Assembly: GCA_023374025.1 (NCBI GenBank)
Contig: SIJG01000042.1
Location: 682,001 to 746,000 of the forward strand
Direction of reading: 5' to 3'
Length of the DNA: 64,000 bases
Source: Heterodera schachtii
Taxonomy: Eukaryota; Nematoda; Chromadorea; Rhabditida; Heteroderidae
The notes below the pieces were generated by a model. It did not search any database. It saw only the letters and a program-made list of their open reading frames with translations, and was not told where the DNA came from. The position numbers and the translations under genes were made by a program. Below, piece by piece: positions 32,332 through 45,147 of this stretch. The stretch's first letter is position 1. The number at the start of each line of letters is the position of its first letter.

Positions 32332-35300
32332 GCCGAAGTTGAAGAGGAACGAAGCTGAAAAGAGGGCACAAATCAAAGGGGACGGAGGGGGGGGGGGGAG
32401 AAGCAAATCAATGGCATTGAAATGGGACGAAGGCACAACAAAAAAAGGGGGGGGGGAATCAAAAGGCAGAGAAAGGCACTCATTCATTCATTGGCCAATT
32501 TAGACAATGACGAATTGGGAAAACAGCGAGTGGCCAATCAATGTTTGCGCTACCATTTAACCAAAAAGGGAACGTCAGTCGACTCGGCAATTTACGCGAG
32601 AATATGACTTATGGATGGGTTGGCCCTACCACCCATCCATCGGGTGCCATTTCAATTCCTCCGACAAATTCCAATTGGCACCCCCCCCCCTTCACCCCTC
32701 CCCCCCCCCCCCCCCCCCCCGCCCAACCAATATGCCATCCCACTCATTCGAAATGTTTTCAGCACAACCCAACGGAGGAGGGGAGGGGGGGGGGGAAGGG
32801 ATAAAGCGAAGGTGACTAATGTTCATGTGAAGGCAAAACACAAAAGCTGCTAGAGGGAGGAATAATTTTTGTTTATTGGTGCCTTTGTTTACTGATAAGG
32901 TGAGTTTATCCCTTTATCTCTTTTTCCCTCTTTTCTCTCCTTTTTTCTCTTTCTCTCTCTTTTATATTTTTCTTCTTTTTCTCTATCTCTTCTCTCTCTT
33001 TTTTTCTCCCTTTTCTCTCTCATTTCTCTTTTTTCTCCCTTTTATCTCTCTTTTTTCTAACTTCTCGCCAACCATTAGCCATTCTAAGGCATTCCATCTC
33101 CAAATTTTATTATTCAGTTTTTGATGAAGTTGCTGCTCGGCAAAGTCGCGCGCATACAAATTAATTCAATGACTGAAAATGAATGGTGGGCAAAAAGTAA
33201 AGACGAAATGCGAAAGGACAAAGCAAACAAATGCCGAGAGTGAATAAATGCCAATTTGAAGGAAGGATGACAATTGGAAATAATGCCAAAATAAGAAAGA
33301 GTGGGCGGGATTTGTTGCATTTGAAAGATGATAACGTGGAAACGCGATGATGCATAAGCAAAGGCAATTATGTGGAGGGGGGGAGAGGGAGGGGGAGAGA
33401 GAGAGGGAGGGGGAGAGAGGGAGGGGGGAGAGAGAGGGAGGGGGAGAGAGGGAGGGGGGAGAGAGAGGGAGGGGGAGAGAGGGAGGGGGGAGAGGGAGGG
33501 GGGAGAGAGAGGGAGGGGGGAGAGAGAGGGAGGGGGGGAGAGAGAGAGGGAGGGGGAGAGAGGGAGGGGGAGAGGGGAGGGGGAGAGAGGGAGGGGGAGA
33601 GAGAGAGGGAGGGGGAGAGAGAGAGAGAGGGGGGGGGGGAGAGAGAGAGGGAGCGAGGGGGAGGGGGGAAAAACGGCGGTCGGTTCGGCTCGATTTGCCC
33701 TCTCATTCGTTTTGGCATACCCATCCCCCAGGGGATTAATTCAGAACTTCTGCCGAGTTAAACTTGTGCAAAATAATTCTGTCGATTGGACCGACCCATT
33801 TGGCCAATTGAAAAAACAGCCGCAATTGACTGGCCAAAAGAAAACAAAATAAAATTGAAAGGCAAAATTAAAATGACTGAAAGAATGGCCAATGAAAGAG
33901 TCGCCTCTGACAATGCCAAACATTCTGCTAAAAGGGCCGATTGACCTGCACTTTGGCACTTTCCTTTCATTTGCTGCCGTAAAAAGTAATTTTTAAATTT
34001 TATTTTGCAACACAAAAAAAGAGAAATGAAAGTGAAAGTGAAAGTGAGCAGAAATGGACAAATTAAATTGAGCGGGGGGGGGGGAGAGATTGGGGAGAGG
34101 GCTCAGATTCACTGCTCAAATAAAATGGCCTAAAATAAGCCGTGGGATGGGTTCATTTTGCAAGTCAAAACAGAGGCAAGGAGGAGACAGACGCTTAAGG
34201 GAAAGGGCGAAACGTCAGAAGAGGGAGGAGGAGGAGGAGGAGGAGGAGGAGGAGGCGAATTGAAAGAAGAACTTGGCAAAAGGACAAATGCCAACGGACA
34301 AAACGGCAAAGCCCACCCAACCAACCGAACCGAACCCATCCCATCCATCCATCCCATCCATCCCATCACAACGAACCCATCCCAACCCCCTCCCCCTTCC
34401 CCACCCCCCCCCCCCCCCCCTCACTCACTTTCACTCTCCCGCGTTTAAATTTCCATTTTTCAAAAAACAACACTTTCCTTGCTTTGCTTTTAATTTCGGC
34501 AAATTAATACCACGGCACCCAGTTGAGAAAATAAAGTGAATGGAATGGGTGGGATGAGAGGTGAAAGAAAGTGAGGAGGAGAGGAGGAGAAGGAGGAAAG
34601 AGAGGAATAAGATGGATGAATGAATGAGAGTTTTGAGGGGGGGGGGGGGAGCCTTAAAGGGGTAATGAAATGGAAAATGGACGAAGATAGGATAGGCAAC
34701 ACCGAAATTGGCATGGAATTGTGCGGGCGGGGCAAAAAGGGGGAGCAGCAGATCCTGCGGAAATGCATTAGATGGACGTCTGTTTGAGGGATGAGGAAGA
34801 TCGGATGCCATCCCTTGGATCTGATGCCATTCCCCTCTTTCCATGTGCCGTTCCGTTTGTTTCCCTGTCCGATGCCATTCCCTCCCTTTTCTCTCAACAT
34901 TTGTCCACAATTATTGTCCCCCCCCCCTTTTGTTTGCTTTACTTCTCCTAAAATGGGCTTTTCCCTTTTATTTTGTGAGTTTTAAGTAATTTTTATGTTT
35001 TCTTCGGAAATGCTTCTCATTGTTCCGATTGTTTGCTGTGAATGAAATGCGATGGGTTTCCATTTCAAAAATAATTAATATTAAAATAAAAAACGAATAA
35101 TTTAAAATCCCAATTCGGGTCTGCTGAAAAGTTAGAAGCAAAAATAAAAAAGCAAAAGCAAATACACGACTTCGACTTGTTGCATTTGTCGCGTTCATTC
35201 ATTTTTCCGTCCATTTAATTACCAAATTAATTCAAATTGTTTTATTTCTTTAATTTACCCATTTAAATGCATTTATTTGGTATTTTCAACAATTCATGGG

Positions 35301-35634
35301 CCCAATCAATTTTTCCATTTTTGGAAAATGTTGCGGAAAGTGCAAAAGGGCGTAAGAAAAACCGAGGAATTTGGTGATGAGAGAGAATCGCTTTGCGTCA
35401 TTCCATCTTTTTTTTTTATTCATCAAAAATGCCACCCCCCACATGCCTCCTTTTTCTTTTCCCGTTCTTTCTCTCCTCTTCCTCCTCCTCTTCATTCTTC
35501 CTCCTGCATATTTTACCTCCTTTTCCTTCTCCTCTTTCTCCTCTTCTATTTTCCTCCTTGTCCTCTTCTTCCTTTCCCCTCTTTCTCCTCTTTTTTCTTC
35601 CTCCTCCTCTTCTATTCTTCCTCCTTATCCTCTT
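32332..35634. other. Intergenic region of simple repeats
   Basis: Between the neuropeptide gene and the 3' end of the myosin gene. Holds mono-C runs near 32700, the G/GA microsatellite at 33366-33665, GGA and CCATC arrays (34220-34380), poly-C near 34410 and a pyrimidine array (35470-35690) that overlaps the myosin stop codon. No gene supported. Confidence 0.6.
33366..33665. repeat. GAGGGGGAGA-type microsatellite
   Basis: About 300 bp of interleaved (GA)n and G runs (GAGAGGGAGGGGGAGAG). Open in all three plus-strand frames because of composition only. Confidence 0.95.
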
Positions 35635-38600
35635 CTATTCTACCTCCTTATCCTCTTCCTCTTCTTCCTCCTCCTCCTCCTCTTCGTGGATGGATTTGCT
35701 CATCAAATTTCCATTCGGATTGAATGGATTTTCCTCTTTTGTCCCTCCACCAAGTGAATGATTGTCATAATTGTTGGGTTGCGAATATTGTGAAGCAAAA
35801 ATGGAAGCGGAAGACTGAACAAAGGGAAGCAAAATTCAGAAAAAGGAAGGGACGTACAGAACGGAGGACAGCGGCGGAAGAAGCGGACGGGCGGAGGTCG
35901 AAGCCGACGATGCCGCGGAGGTTGGCGGAGGAGCGGCTTTTGGTGCGGAGTTTGTAAAGCGAATTCTCCGCAAGTTCCGCTCGTTCCTCCGCGTCCTCCA
36001 AAAGCCGCTGCATCTGCTTGTACTTGTTCAGGTTGAGGTTCGCCAGTTGTTCCTGCATTTCCTTTCCCTTTTCTTTTTCTCTCCGCCCTTTTCCTTCTCA
36101 CCGCCTCTTCGTTTTGTCGTTTGAACGTCTTCAATTTCTGTTGCAACTTTTCAACTAACGTATACAGTCTGTCCGTGCTTTTCTTATCCTCCTCCACTTG
36201 GAATTGCAATTCGCGCACTCTCCGCTCCTTCGACTTTAGCGTCTTTTGTGTGTCCGTGTGACGCCGCGTCTCCGCTTCCAATTCAATCTCCAGCTCGCGC
36301 ATCCGCTGCTCCAACTTTGATAAAGTGTGGACTTTGTTTAGCCCACCCCCTTCTTTGTGATGTTCGAGAGTCTCGCTTTAGGGAATCGACTCGAGAAAGT
36401 CCTCTTACCTTTGCCATTGCTTTCTTTCCGCTTTTCAGTGTCAAAGTGTCCATCTCGTCCATGCGCAGTTGCGTCTCCTTCAATTTGTCCCCGTTTAAGC
36501 TGACTGTTCAATTTGCCACTGCTGCTGACCTTCACTTGCTGCTCCAACGCCTTGCGCTGTCTCTCCACGCCTTGCGCGTGTTCCTGCTCGTGCCGCAACT
36601 CTTCCGCCAGCCGTGCCGCGTCTGTCGCCGCTCTCCGTGCCGTCTCTTCCATCCCGCGCAGTTCTGCCGTCGTTTCCGCCAACTCCATTTTGGTCTGGCC
36701 CAATTCGTTCTCTAGTCGGCGTCTGAGAGTGTTCATTGCCGCGTTGGCATTTTCCAGCCCTCCCATCGTCTCGCGCATTTCCTGCGCCTCCGACTCTGCG
36801 TGACGGCGCGCTCTTTCCGCCTCAATTTGGCTCTTTCGGCTTCATCCTTGGCTTTGTCCTCACCTGCTCCGCCTCCATCAATGCTTCTTCCTTCTCTTGC
36901 TGTCCCACTTGGACTCTCTTCTCCGTCACTTGCCATTGTTCCTGAACCTGCTCCCGAAGCTGTTGTTCCTCGTCCACTTGTTGCTGCAATTCGCGAATCT
37001 GCTCCTGGCATCGCTTCAAATGCTTCTGCGCTTCAACATTGGCCTTGTTCGCTTGGTCCAACGCGAGTTCCAATTCCTGTGATTCCGTTAAGTCCCGAAC
37101 TTTGGCCAACCCACCCCAATGTCACTCTCGAGCTTCTTCCTGGTCTTGGCCAACTCAGTCTTGGCCCGACTCTCAGATTCTAAAGTGACTTGCAGCGATT
37201 CCAACGCTCGCTGGTGCATTTTGCGAGTGTTCTCAAACTCCTCCTCTTTCTCCGCTATTCGTTTTTCTATTTCCGAACGAATTTGCGAAATTTCAACCTT
37301 AAAATCAATGGATGCCAAAATGCGTTTCCCCCGCGGCCATATCTGCCGACCGACCTGTGCCCTTAGCACTTTGGACTCTTCCGCCTCCAAAGCCGATTCG
37401 GCATCTTCCAGTGCCAATTGCAACTCCTCCTTCTCCTGCTCCAACTTTCGCTTCGCCTTGCCCAATTCGTGGGTCCCTCTTCCCCCGTCGTTAAGCTGCT
37501 CCGTCACTTCCTTTAGCTCTTGCGTCAACGTTTTGTTCTCTCGCCTTAGTGCCTCTGCTTGTTCATTGGCTTCGTCCATTACTGCCCGAAGTCGAAACAG
37601 CTAAATTTGAATTTGGTCACTTTTGCCAATTCGCTTCTCAATGGGTTCGATGTTCCGTTAATTTGGCTTTGTCCTTTGTTTTGATTCCCGTTTAACCGTT
37701 TTCCCTCCCATTTTTCTTCGGTGTTTCCCTCTCATTTCAACTCACTTCCGTTCCCGCTGTCCTCGACTCGCGTTGACTCGCTTCCAACTCTGAGGCCAAT
37801 GCTTCGCACTTTGTTGCCCATTCCTCCATCATTCGGTCGGTTCCCTTCAGCTTCTTCTCCAATTGGCCCATCATTTGGTTGGCCTTAAATTACTTTCGCT
37901 TTTTCTCGATTCCCTCCCCCCCCCCCCCCTCCGACTCTTTCGGCGTCCATTTGCGCATCTTCAACTTCCTGTTGCATTCGGTGTCGACATTTTTCGAGGC
38001 TTACGATTTTGGCATTGGCCTGCTCCAATTGCTGTTGGACTTCTTGCGATTTTGCCTGTATTTGGCGATTTGTGCCGTCCCCCCCCCCCAACCGAAAATG
38101 CCCACAATAATCTTCCGTCTTTGTTCCTCCAATTCCTCCGCCCTGCTCAGTCCCTCGCCTTCGTACTTCGCTCGCCATTGCTGTGCTTCCGCGTTGGCTC
38201 TGCTCAATTGCCTTAGCATTTCGCTTCTTCGCTCCTTTAAATTTCATTTTCACCGTTTTTTTCACTCACTCACATTTTCCTCCTCAATTTGCTCCTGCAA
38301 TTGTTGGCATTCGTTTTGATGTTGGCACACCTTCAAATTCAAAATGCCTTTGTCGCCCTCCCCCTGCCCCCCCCCCCCACCTGTGCCATTAGTCCCTGTC
38401 TTTCTCGACTTTCATTGTCCAACTGTCCCTGCAGTTCTTCCACCTGTCCCATTAGCTGCGCTTTTACTCTTTCCATCGTCTTCATTTGGTTTTCCGTCTC
38501 TTCCAATTTTCGGATGACTTCCATTTGGTCCGTTTGCATTCGCATTTTCCATGACTGAAGTTCATTAAGTTGGTTTCCCTGCTCATCCGCTTTCGACTGC

Positions 38601-41600
38601 TGTTCTGTAAGTTGTGACTCCAGCTGTTTGACCATTCGTTCGTTGTTTTGGCGTTGCTAATTAATTGGAAATGTCAGTCTCGACTTTGTCGAGAAATGCT
38701 TCGAGATTCTTGCCTCGTCAGACTGACCTTGCTCTCGAAGTCGAGTTGTGCCTGCACATTGTCCACCTCCCTCTCGCGTTGTTGTCTTTCCTTGTCCGCC
38801 TTCATCCTCGCTCTGTTCACCATTTCCAATTGTTCCGTTAGTTCTGTCACTGCGTCCGCATGCTTTTTCTTCATTGCCAGAAGTGTGACTTCGTTCTGCA
38901 TGTTTTGTTCCTCCTGAAATGTTCCGAGTGTTCTGTGCCTCCGTCGCGTGCCTTTCCGACCAATTCCGTCCGTATTTTTGCCATTTCCGCTTCCCGCCGT
39001 TTGCTCAGTTCCATTTGCGTCTGTGTGGATCCGCCAGCCTCGTCCAGTCTTTCGCACAGTTCGTCGTTCTCCGCGTGCAGTTCGGCCCGTGCCCTTTCCG
39101 CCCTGCTCCTCGCCGCTCTCTCCTGGTCCAACTCTTCCTCCATTTGCTGTACGCGTCCCAACAATTCTTTGGTCTGTCGTTGCAGTCGTGCCACCAGAGA
39201 CTGTTCTTCCTCAAGTCTTCCGCTTAGAATGGTCAGTTCGGCCTCTTTCCTGCATTAATGCCACTGGTTGTTAATTCGAATGTTTAAAATGGGTTAATGT
39301 CGTGCCTTTTTGCCTTTTTCCCCATTTGCTCACCTTTTCCCTGCGTTCTCCAATTCGGCCTTTTGCCTCCCAATTTCCTCCAAATTCTCTCTGGCCACCT
39401 TCAACTCGCCGTCCGTCTTCCTCTTCTGTTTGTCCGTCTCCTGCTTCGCTCGCCTTTCCTTCTCCAGTGCGTCTTCTGCTTGGTCCAGCGACTGCTCCAA
39501 CTTTTGCCTTGCTCTGTTCGATTGTGCCAATCTTTCCTCCAATGAGTTCATTTCGTCCATAATTTTCCGATTTATCTGACAATGAATGGTAAATTCCCTC
39601 TTCTTCTGGTCATTTGTTCTTATCACCTCATCCTGGTGTTTCCGTTCTTTGTTCAGTTTCGCAATGTTCTCGTCCAAAGTTGCGATTTCGTCCTAAAGTC
39701 TGTCCATTTCAATTTTTAATCGCTTTTACCTGGAGTGATCGCAGTTGCGTGTCTTTGCTTTGCTTTTCGCCCTCCTGGCGTCGCATGGCTTTGTCCATTT
39801 CGACAATTTGCCGTTTCAATGCTTCGTTATCCTGCTCCAACTTCGTTTTCGACTTGGCCATTCCGTTGAATCGGTCATCCTTTTCTCCGAGCTGTTCAGC
39901 CACTTCGTCCATCTGTTCAGTGTTTTGCGTTTTCTTTCCAACGAATAATGGCAACAATTTTGATTAAACATCCAAACATTTTTAGAATCATCATCAAAAA
40001 AAGCAGCAGCATCCGAAGAGCATAACAAACATTGCCTCCCATCGCCCGTCCCTCTTCATCAGATCCCTTTTTGATCCTCCCCCCCCCCCACCGTTCGTCT
40101 TGATCACTCTTTATCCCCTCCCAGCCTCCCCTGTTGATCAAATCTGTGTCCCCCTTTTCAATTACCCCACCCCTCTTGACTCGCCCGTCTCTCCAACTCT
40201 TCCGTCCGTCCGTTCATCCGTTTGGCCTTCTCTTCCGCTTCTGCCAGCCGTTCTCTCTCCCTGCCCAATTTCTCTTCCAAGTGGTGTCTTTGCTCTTCCA
40301 GCTGCTCTCTGTCTGTCTCCAACTCTCTTCGTCGCTTTTCCTCTCTTATGAAATCCCTTTCCAATTTCTGGCAGCGTTTCTGTAGACTACCGTATTCCTC
40401 ATTCTGTAAAAAAAACATTTAAAATCCATTTTTTATTTGAAATTATTTGAGCCACCATTTTTAAGTCTTCAATCAAAGGTTTAATTCTGCTGAACAAGCG
40501 AAACCAAGGCCAGCATCTCAGTGAACACCATCTCCGCACATTCCGTTGCACAATTTTCACGCCAATTTTCTCAGTAAGTCGACGCTTCAGCTCTTTTTGC
40601 GCGAGATGGAAACGGCAGACGCGTTGGAATTGGACGATGACTGCACTTAATGCTTCATCTCGCAGTTCTTCAAGCGAAGCAAGCACTCCCGAACGGAAGA
40701 AAACCTTCGGAAGAGAAGGAGGAATGATGGACGGTGGGGGGAGGGAGGGAGGGATTTATCCCATTGATCCCTCGGCGGAGGAGGGGGAGGGGCTCAAGGA
40801 AGGCACACTTTGTTCGTCCCGCATTGGAAGCCGTCTCTGCTCAGTGTCCCGTCCCTTTCCATGCGTTGGCACATCGCTTCGCCCGCCCTCTTCGGGTCCG
40901 TTTCCATCGCTTCTTTTGCTGCCAAAATGGCATAGCGTTGTTTGAAGTCGGCATAAGCAACTCTGTTGGGAAATCCCTTGCGGCAAATTCGGATTCCCTC
41001 CAGCACGCCGTTGCAAGTTAGCTGATTGAGTACCAAGTTGGCTTCAATTCGCGCCGACTTCTTCTGTTCGTTCGGAACGATGCAGCGGATAAAGTGCGGA
41101 TGCGTTTGGCTTAGCACCTTCGGCGGATTTTCGCTTTGGTCGGTCTTTGGTCGGCCAACTCACCTTGACTAATTTGTTCAGCGAGTCTCTGTACATCATC
41201 GACACCGTTTGGAATGTGCTCGCCTTTCCCTTTTTCTTCCCCTTCGGCACTTTGCCTCGCATTTGTTGTTCTTGCACATCCTCCTTTTATTTTGTAGTTT
41301 ATCATTTAGCAAATCTATCAATTAATTAATTGATTCACTTGTGTTTGATAGTCTGCCCAAATGGCATTCAAAAGTGGCATTTTTTGGTTTGTCTTCAAAA
41401 CGGCGACCACAGAGTCATTCAATGGGTCTTTGTTCTGACAATTTTAAAATCCAAAATAAGCTCCTTTTTGCCAATTTGGCACCTTTTCCAGCCACGACTT
41501 GGCATTGTATCGGACGGTTCCGGCGTAATGTTGCACCGAAAAATCGGCCTCCGCCTGTTGATGAAGGACTCCGTCTCATTATGCCTCCCCCCCTAATTGC

Positions 41601-44600
41601 CTGTTTGCCCTTAGGCGGCTTTGCTTTTTTGAAGTTTGGGTGTTTTCCCAGGTGTTGGTCGTACAGTTTCTGCACGAAAGTGCCGTCCGTCGCCTTTGGC
41701 ACAATGCATTCTTCGTCCAACATTGAGATGATGCCCAATGGCTGCACAAAAAGCGTCGAATGGTTCTGTGCTCACTCGGTTATCGGCTACCTTTTCTATC
41801 AGTTCAATGCACGATTGAAGGTCCAAGCCGAAGTCAATGAATTCCCAGCGGATGGCCTCCCGACGGTATTCTTCTTGTTCAAGAACGAACCTTAAGGGGG
41901 GGGGGGGCAATTGGGGGGTCAGAAAGACAGGAGCAGAACATGTGCTGGTTGAAGAATTGTTGCAGCTTTTCGTTGACAAAATTGATCCACACTAAAAGAA
42001 AACGTGCAAAGTATTTTCGAAACAATAATTGAATTTCGACAGTATAATGACCACAGATTTCCGCCCGCCCGAATTACGGTATTTTTAAAATTCAACGGCA
42101 ACCCCAGATAAGGAACTCATACTTCTGTCAATAAAGATAAGATTATGTAATTCTAATATAGCTTCGAAATTTTTATGTATTGGTGGATACTGTCGAAATC
42201 AATTACCGTCGAATTTTAAACTAAAAATACAAATTTTTTGGGTGAGGATACTGTAAATTAAATATACTATAACAGAGACTAAATTTCCAATTAGTGAATG
42301 CGGTGAATGATTTACACTGTTCGAAGCTGTTGAGGTCGAAAATTTCGAACCCGGCGATGTCCAACACGCCCACAAACATTTCGCGCTGCAATTCCTTCGC
42401 TTCCAAACTCGCGTTGCATCGTCTGATAAGCCAAGCGAACATTCGCGCGTAAAGTGCCTTGGCAAGGGCGCCGACGGAGTGATTGACCTGTTCAGAGTCA
42501 TTCAATAGGCTAATGCCTTTGTTTTTCGACCTGCTCCAAATTCTGTCCTTTGTTCACCCATTCGCAGCCAACTTTCACTTTTGGCTTTAAAATGGCCGCA
42601 ACGAATTTGTCAGTGTCAACGCCAAACAGTCGGCAAGCCAAATGTCCCTCTGGGGCGAGCAGTTCGTTATTGGGGGACAAGACTGTGCTGCTGGACCCGT
42701 GACGAGTGATTCCCCCCCCCCCATTTTTCACTTTCGCTTGCTTCTCCCCCCCCCCCCCCACCGGAAATGTCCTCCTCTTCCTCCTCCCCCTGCTTCTTCC
42801 CCCCTCCTCTTGCTTCCCCTCCCCACCCGAAATTGCCTCCTCTTCCTCCTCTGCTTCTTCCCCCCTCCTCTTGCTGCTTCCCCTCCCCACCCGAAAAATA
42901 TCCTCCTCGTCCTTCCTCCGCCTGCTTCTTCCCCCCTCCTCCTGCTTCTTCCCCCCTCCTCTTGCTTCCCCTCCCACCCGAATATCCTCCCTCTTCCTCC
43001 TCCTCGCTTCCTTCCCCCTCCTCCTGCTTCTTTCCCCCTCCTCTTGCTTCCCCTCCCCACCCGAAATTCCTCCTTCTTCCTCCTCCTGCTTCTTCCCCCT
43101 CTGCTTCCCCCCCTCCTCTTGAATATCCTCTCTTCCTCACTCTGAAATATTCCTCCTCCCTGCTTCTTCCCCCCCTCCTTCCTGCTTCTTCCCCCCTCCT
43201 CTTGCTTCCCCTCCCCACCCGAAATGCCTCCTCTTCCTCCTCCTGCTTCTTTCCCCCCTCCTCTTGCTTCCCCTCCCCACCCGAAATATCCTCCTCTTCC
43301 TCCTCCTGCTTCTTCCCCCCTCCTCCTGCTTCTTCCCCCTCCTCTTGCTTCCCCTCCCCACCCGAAATGTCCTCCTCTTCCGCTTGCTCTTCCCTCGGCC
43401 TTTGCTTAAAGCGCATTTCGCCCATATGCATTATCGCAGCTATCAATGCGAAAAGGTCCATCTTCTCCAATTCGCTGAACATCATAATGTCGAAGGATTC
43501 GTCCGTGGTCAGCATTTCCTCCCCATCGTCCATCCCTTCAATGGCCACTTCCGCCTGGGCAATAAAATGGTACGAATGCACGGGACGATCCAAGAATAGT
43601 TTTGCTATAGGGGGGGGGGGGGGAGGAATTGGGTGGCATGGTCGGCATTGGCTCACTTTTAAGGCCGGGAATGGCACCAGACATTAATTGGTAAAATATG
43701 TGGTAAGAGCGTTCGGTGGGCTGTTGCTTTATCACGCGCGACTTCTCCAAAAGGTCTAAACCCTTGTGAAAATAACGGGTGTTCTGTCCCCCCTACAATG
43801 TTCAATGTCCCCTCCGGCGAGCGTTCCGCCGTTGTTGAAATAAATGCGAATGAACTTGCCAAACCGAGATGAATTGTTGTTGCGAACAGTTTTGGCATTT
43901 CCTGAAAAGCGATGGATTGACATAAATTGTAGATGATCGACTCATTAATTATTCATCATCCGAACTTACCGAATGCCTCGAGGACCGGATTAGTTCGAAC
44001 GATTTGGTCCTCCAAGGACGACGATTCCTTCTCCGTCGAAGGCATTTCGAACTTTGTCCTCTTTTTGGTGTTCGTTCCGCCCACAACAGCAAAAAAGGAG
44101 ATCACCTGACAATGGAGAAAAAGTGGAGGGGGGGGGGGGGGAAGGGAAAGAGAGAGAAAAGGAAATAGAAAAGAAAAAGAGAGGGAAAAAGAAAACAGAG
44201 AAAAAAGGAAAAGAGTAAAAGAGGAGGGAAAAGGGAAAGGAAAAAGAAAAAGAGAGAGAAAAGGTAAAAGCAAAATGCCTCACTTTCTTTGTGTTTTCCG
44301 TTTTGCCGGCGCCCGATTCGCCAGTGATAAGCATTGACTGATTCTCTCCGTCGTTCATCATATTTCGATACGCTTCGTCGCAAATCGAAAAAATATGCGG
44401 AGGCATTTCGTTGCGACGTTTTCCTTTGGTTGGTAATGGCAAATGTTTAAATGGAAGCCCAACAAAAACTAACCGATGTACATTTTGCAAACATTTTCAG
44501 TGTAAATTGGCAATCGTTTGTACTAAAAATGAAGAAAAATGAAAAACTGTTGAGAGAATGCCAACAATACCAACCGGATTAATAACGACGCAGAAAAGGC

Positions 44601-45147
44601 CGGAATAAGTCTAAGGGGGGGGGGGGGAGAAGAAGCGGATAAAGCCGACAGAATGATGGAAGCTCACGTGAATCAGCAGCTGATCATAACGCCTCCTCAG
44701 GTTGTGCAGGACGGTCGCCTCGTTGAGATGGGTCAGTTCGGCCATATCCTCTGGCAAAACAATTCTTCCAATTCGTTTAAGTGCCGTCCAATGGGTGCCG
44801 TTCCCTTGGCCCTGTGCTTATTGTGCCCACCTGCTAATTCGAACTTTGGTGGGTTCATCGCCTGCACTTCCTCCCTCGCCAATGTCCGCTCTTCTCCCCT
44901 CGTCGTCCTCACCACCAAATGCGTTTCGCCTTTCGTCGTCCGCACTTCCGCCTTCACAAATCCCTCCTCCGCGTCCGGCACCCAAACACTTCGTTTCGCG
45001 TCATAATTCGCCGCTATTTGCTGTTGCACCTTTTGAAGCTGAAACCCATTCTTTCTTTGATAGAATTGTTTAGCAACAAACTTTTGCTTCGGTTAATCGC
45101 AAAAATGTCCACGACGGGTCGAATTTAAATGAGTCAACGAGTGGCAT
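35635..45147 (-). CDS. Muscle myosin heavy chain (class II)
   Basis: Thick-filament motor of body-wall or pharyngeal muscle (UNC-54/MYO family). Motor-domain exons, all in phase: 45147-45082, 45038-44831, 44750-44668, 44610-44575, 44522-44474, 44423-44284, 44105-43970, 43901-43797, 43755-43657, then about 43609-43390, about 42690-42531, 42487-42316, 41991-41940, 41890-41791, 41741-41601, 41554-41483, 41434-41339, 41283-41164, 41117-40809, 40704-40456. Motifs: P-loop [10 protein letters not shown], switch [11 protein letters not shown], switch [10 protein letters not shown], loop-2 KGKKKGK, SH helix [18 protein letters not shown]. The heptad coiled-coil rod runs in further exons from about 40404 to 36100, then 36052-35858 and 35814-35635. 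The rod ends with muscle-type [20 protein letters not shown]. The C-terminal tail contains GGGTKEEN and 11 consecutive Glu. Intron 41600-41555 is GC-AG. Which paralogue it is cannot be decided here. Confidence 0.95.
42720..43400. repeat. Minisatellite inside myosin motor-domain intron
   Basis: Eight or more copies of a 60-80-bp unit marked by TTCCCCTCCCCACCCGAAAT followed by CCTCCTCTTCCTCCTCCTGC fill the intron between the REEQAE exon and the [11 protein letters not shown] exon. On the coding strand each unit carries GGGTGGGGAGG, which repeats the donor-like sequence found at the exon edge. The myosin frame stays open through the array for over 200 codons, so retention would insert Gly/Glu/Lys-rich sequence. 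Confidence 0.85.

Noticed and set aside
33347..33852. Gly/Arg/Glu-rich open frames
   Set aside because: GAGGGGGAGA microsatellite, open in every frame.
40637..40945. Plus-strand frame within the myosin gene
   Set aside because: Antisense shadow of the neck/IQ exons 40704-40456 and the exon from 41117.
42667..43677. 336-aa continuous frame as a separate gene
   Set aside because: It is a myosin exon ([14 protein letters not shown]...) reading on into an intronic minisatellite.
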